Positions 4,266 through 5,078 of a stretch of DNA of 5,078 nt are shown here, one piece after another. Within the stretch, counting starts at the first letter, position 1. Every line of letters begins with the position of its first letter. The DNA is from an uncultured Collinsella sp. (lineage in GTDB: Bacteria; Actinomycetota; Coriobacteriia; Coriobacteriales; Coriobacteriaceae). The DNA lies in assembly GCA_902490245.1 (NCBI GenBank), contig CABUDB010000138.1:1-5078 (forward strand). The letters run 5' to 3'. Under the pieces are notes generated by a model. That model saw nothing but the letters and a program-made list of their open reading frames with translations. It did no database searches and was not told where the DNA came from. Made by a program: the position numbers and the translations under genes.

Positions 4266-5078
4266 CTAGAGCCAACTGTTCGTCTTCACGTCGCGTATGG
4301 CGATATTTCGGTCGTCCGGCTCGGTGATGCCGTAGCCGAACGCCTGGAGCGTCTCGATGGACTCCTGGATCCTCTGCTGGAACATGGGACCCGGATCGAC
4401 CCTCGGCCCGAGGTGCCCGCGCCAAAGGCACGGCGTGGCGCGCAGCATGTTATGGATTTTGGAGATGGGCTCGATGTCGGCGTAGACGTTGAGCGTCGCC
4501 ATGGCGTCCTTGTGGCCGAGGATCGATTGGAGCGCCTTGATATCGCCGCCTTGGCGGATCCACTGCGTTGCGAACGTGTGGCGAAGGCCGTGGAACGTGA
4601 TCAGCTCGTCGTTGGTGCCCATGAGGCCGTTGGTCTCCGAGAACGTCTTGAACGCCCTGCGGATATAGCTTGTCGTCGCGAAGGTCGCGCCCGGCTCCGA
4701 CAGGATGTAGCAGTCCCCGATCTCGACCGCCCCGGTAAGGCCGCGCAAGCGCAGCTTTCCGCAGTCGATCTCGTGGGTCTCCTTCAGGAAGGGGAGTAGG
4801 CCGACCGGGTCGATGGGGATACCCCTGGCGTCATGGGTCTTGGTGTCCTTGATGAACGAACCCATTCCCTTCGCGTACGCCACCGAGTGTCTGATCGAGA
4901 TCAGGCCCGTCTCGAAATCCACATCGCACCACCGAAGGCCGCAGACCTCGCCGATTCGCATCCCCGTGTGCAGGGCGAGTACGACCGCCCTCTAATCCTC
5001 GGCGGACCAATCGAGTCCGAACTCGGAAGGATCCAAGGAGATGTCCAGCCACGAATCAGACTCAGAGGTCAGATCAAT
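4266..5078 (-). pseudogene. tyrosine recombinase/integrase, interrupted by an amber codon and cut by the window edge
   Basis: The frame runs from the window edge (5078) to the TAG at 4266-4268, broken only by TAG at 4992-4994. It reads ...FGLDWSAED, stop, then RAVVLALHTGMRIGEVCGLRW, which is continuous recombinase sequence across the stop. Counting from the ATG at 4961, the catalytic residues are all present: R2 in TGMRIGE, K41 in the beta-hairpin, H124 and R127 in HGLRHT, H150 in LGH and nucleophile Y160 in LNVYAD. Such enzymes cut and rejoin attachment sites of phages and integrative elements. The protein from 4961 alone would lack the helix before box I and the whole N-terminal DNA-binding part, so it should be inactive; the original start lies beyond the window. 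About 71 residues follow the tyrosine, longer than the usual ~20-40. A single-base sequencing error, or start of a separate short protein, are alternatives to a true pseudogene. Confidence 0.8.

Noticed and set aside
4831..5052. 73-codon - strand frame that spans the amber codon of the recombinase in another frame
   Set aside because: Arg/Gly-rich and without recombinase motifs. The true frame continues on both sides of the TAG, so this is not a frameshifted continuation.

Overview
The window looks like chromosomal DNA of a high-GC gut actinobacterium of the class Coriobacteriia, most likely Collinsella. This is inference. It rests on GC-ending codon use, on intergenic repeats built from GGGGACGTTC, GACTAGTC and GGGGACA blocks that I associate with Collinsella genomes, and on the overall character of the citrate synthase and ACT proteins. 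No species call is possible without a database search.

Left part (1-2023). A probable C-terminal scrap of an upstream gene ends at 36. Two HAD-superfamily Cof-type phosphatase genes then face each other: one on + (243-1037) and one on - (1156-1998). The + gene sits between two inverted copies of a ~40-bp intergenic repeat (37/40 identical). In both copies the repeat begins at the TAG stop codon of the gene outside it. The right copy is also part of a nested palindrome filling the gap between the convergent genes. The + HAD gene has a long two-part hairpin whose 3' arm contains its whole Shine-Dalgarno sequence.

Middle part (2024-3938). On the - strand, a small ACT-domain protein of the UPF0237 type (3581-3868) is followed by a long-form citrate synthase (2085-3503). 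They are probably co-transcribed from the region near 3930, where a 9-bp imperfect dyad overlaps a TACAAT box. The unit ends at a good intrinsic terminator (2024-2061), only 25 bases before the start of the - strand HAD gene.

Right part (3939-5078). About 330 bases without a credible gene hold several hairpins and a cluster of TCAGCCGAAC-type sequences. Next comes the catalytic domain of a tyrosine recombinase on the - strand, running off the window. Its frame is open to the window edge except for one in-frame amber codon at 4992-4994, just before catalytic box I, so the gene looks inactivated or carries a point error. This part is probably the edge of an integrated element extending beyond 5078.

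I see no clear new defence system or gene cluster. The best leads are the repeat/stop-codon arrangement, the SD-sequestering leader hairpin, and the integrase edge with its motif cluster and amber codon.
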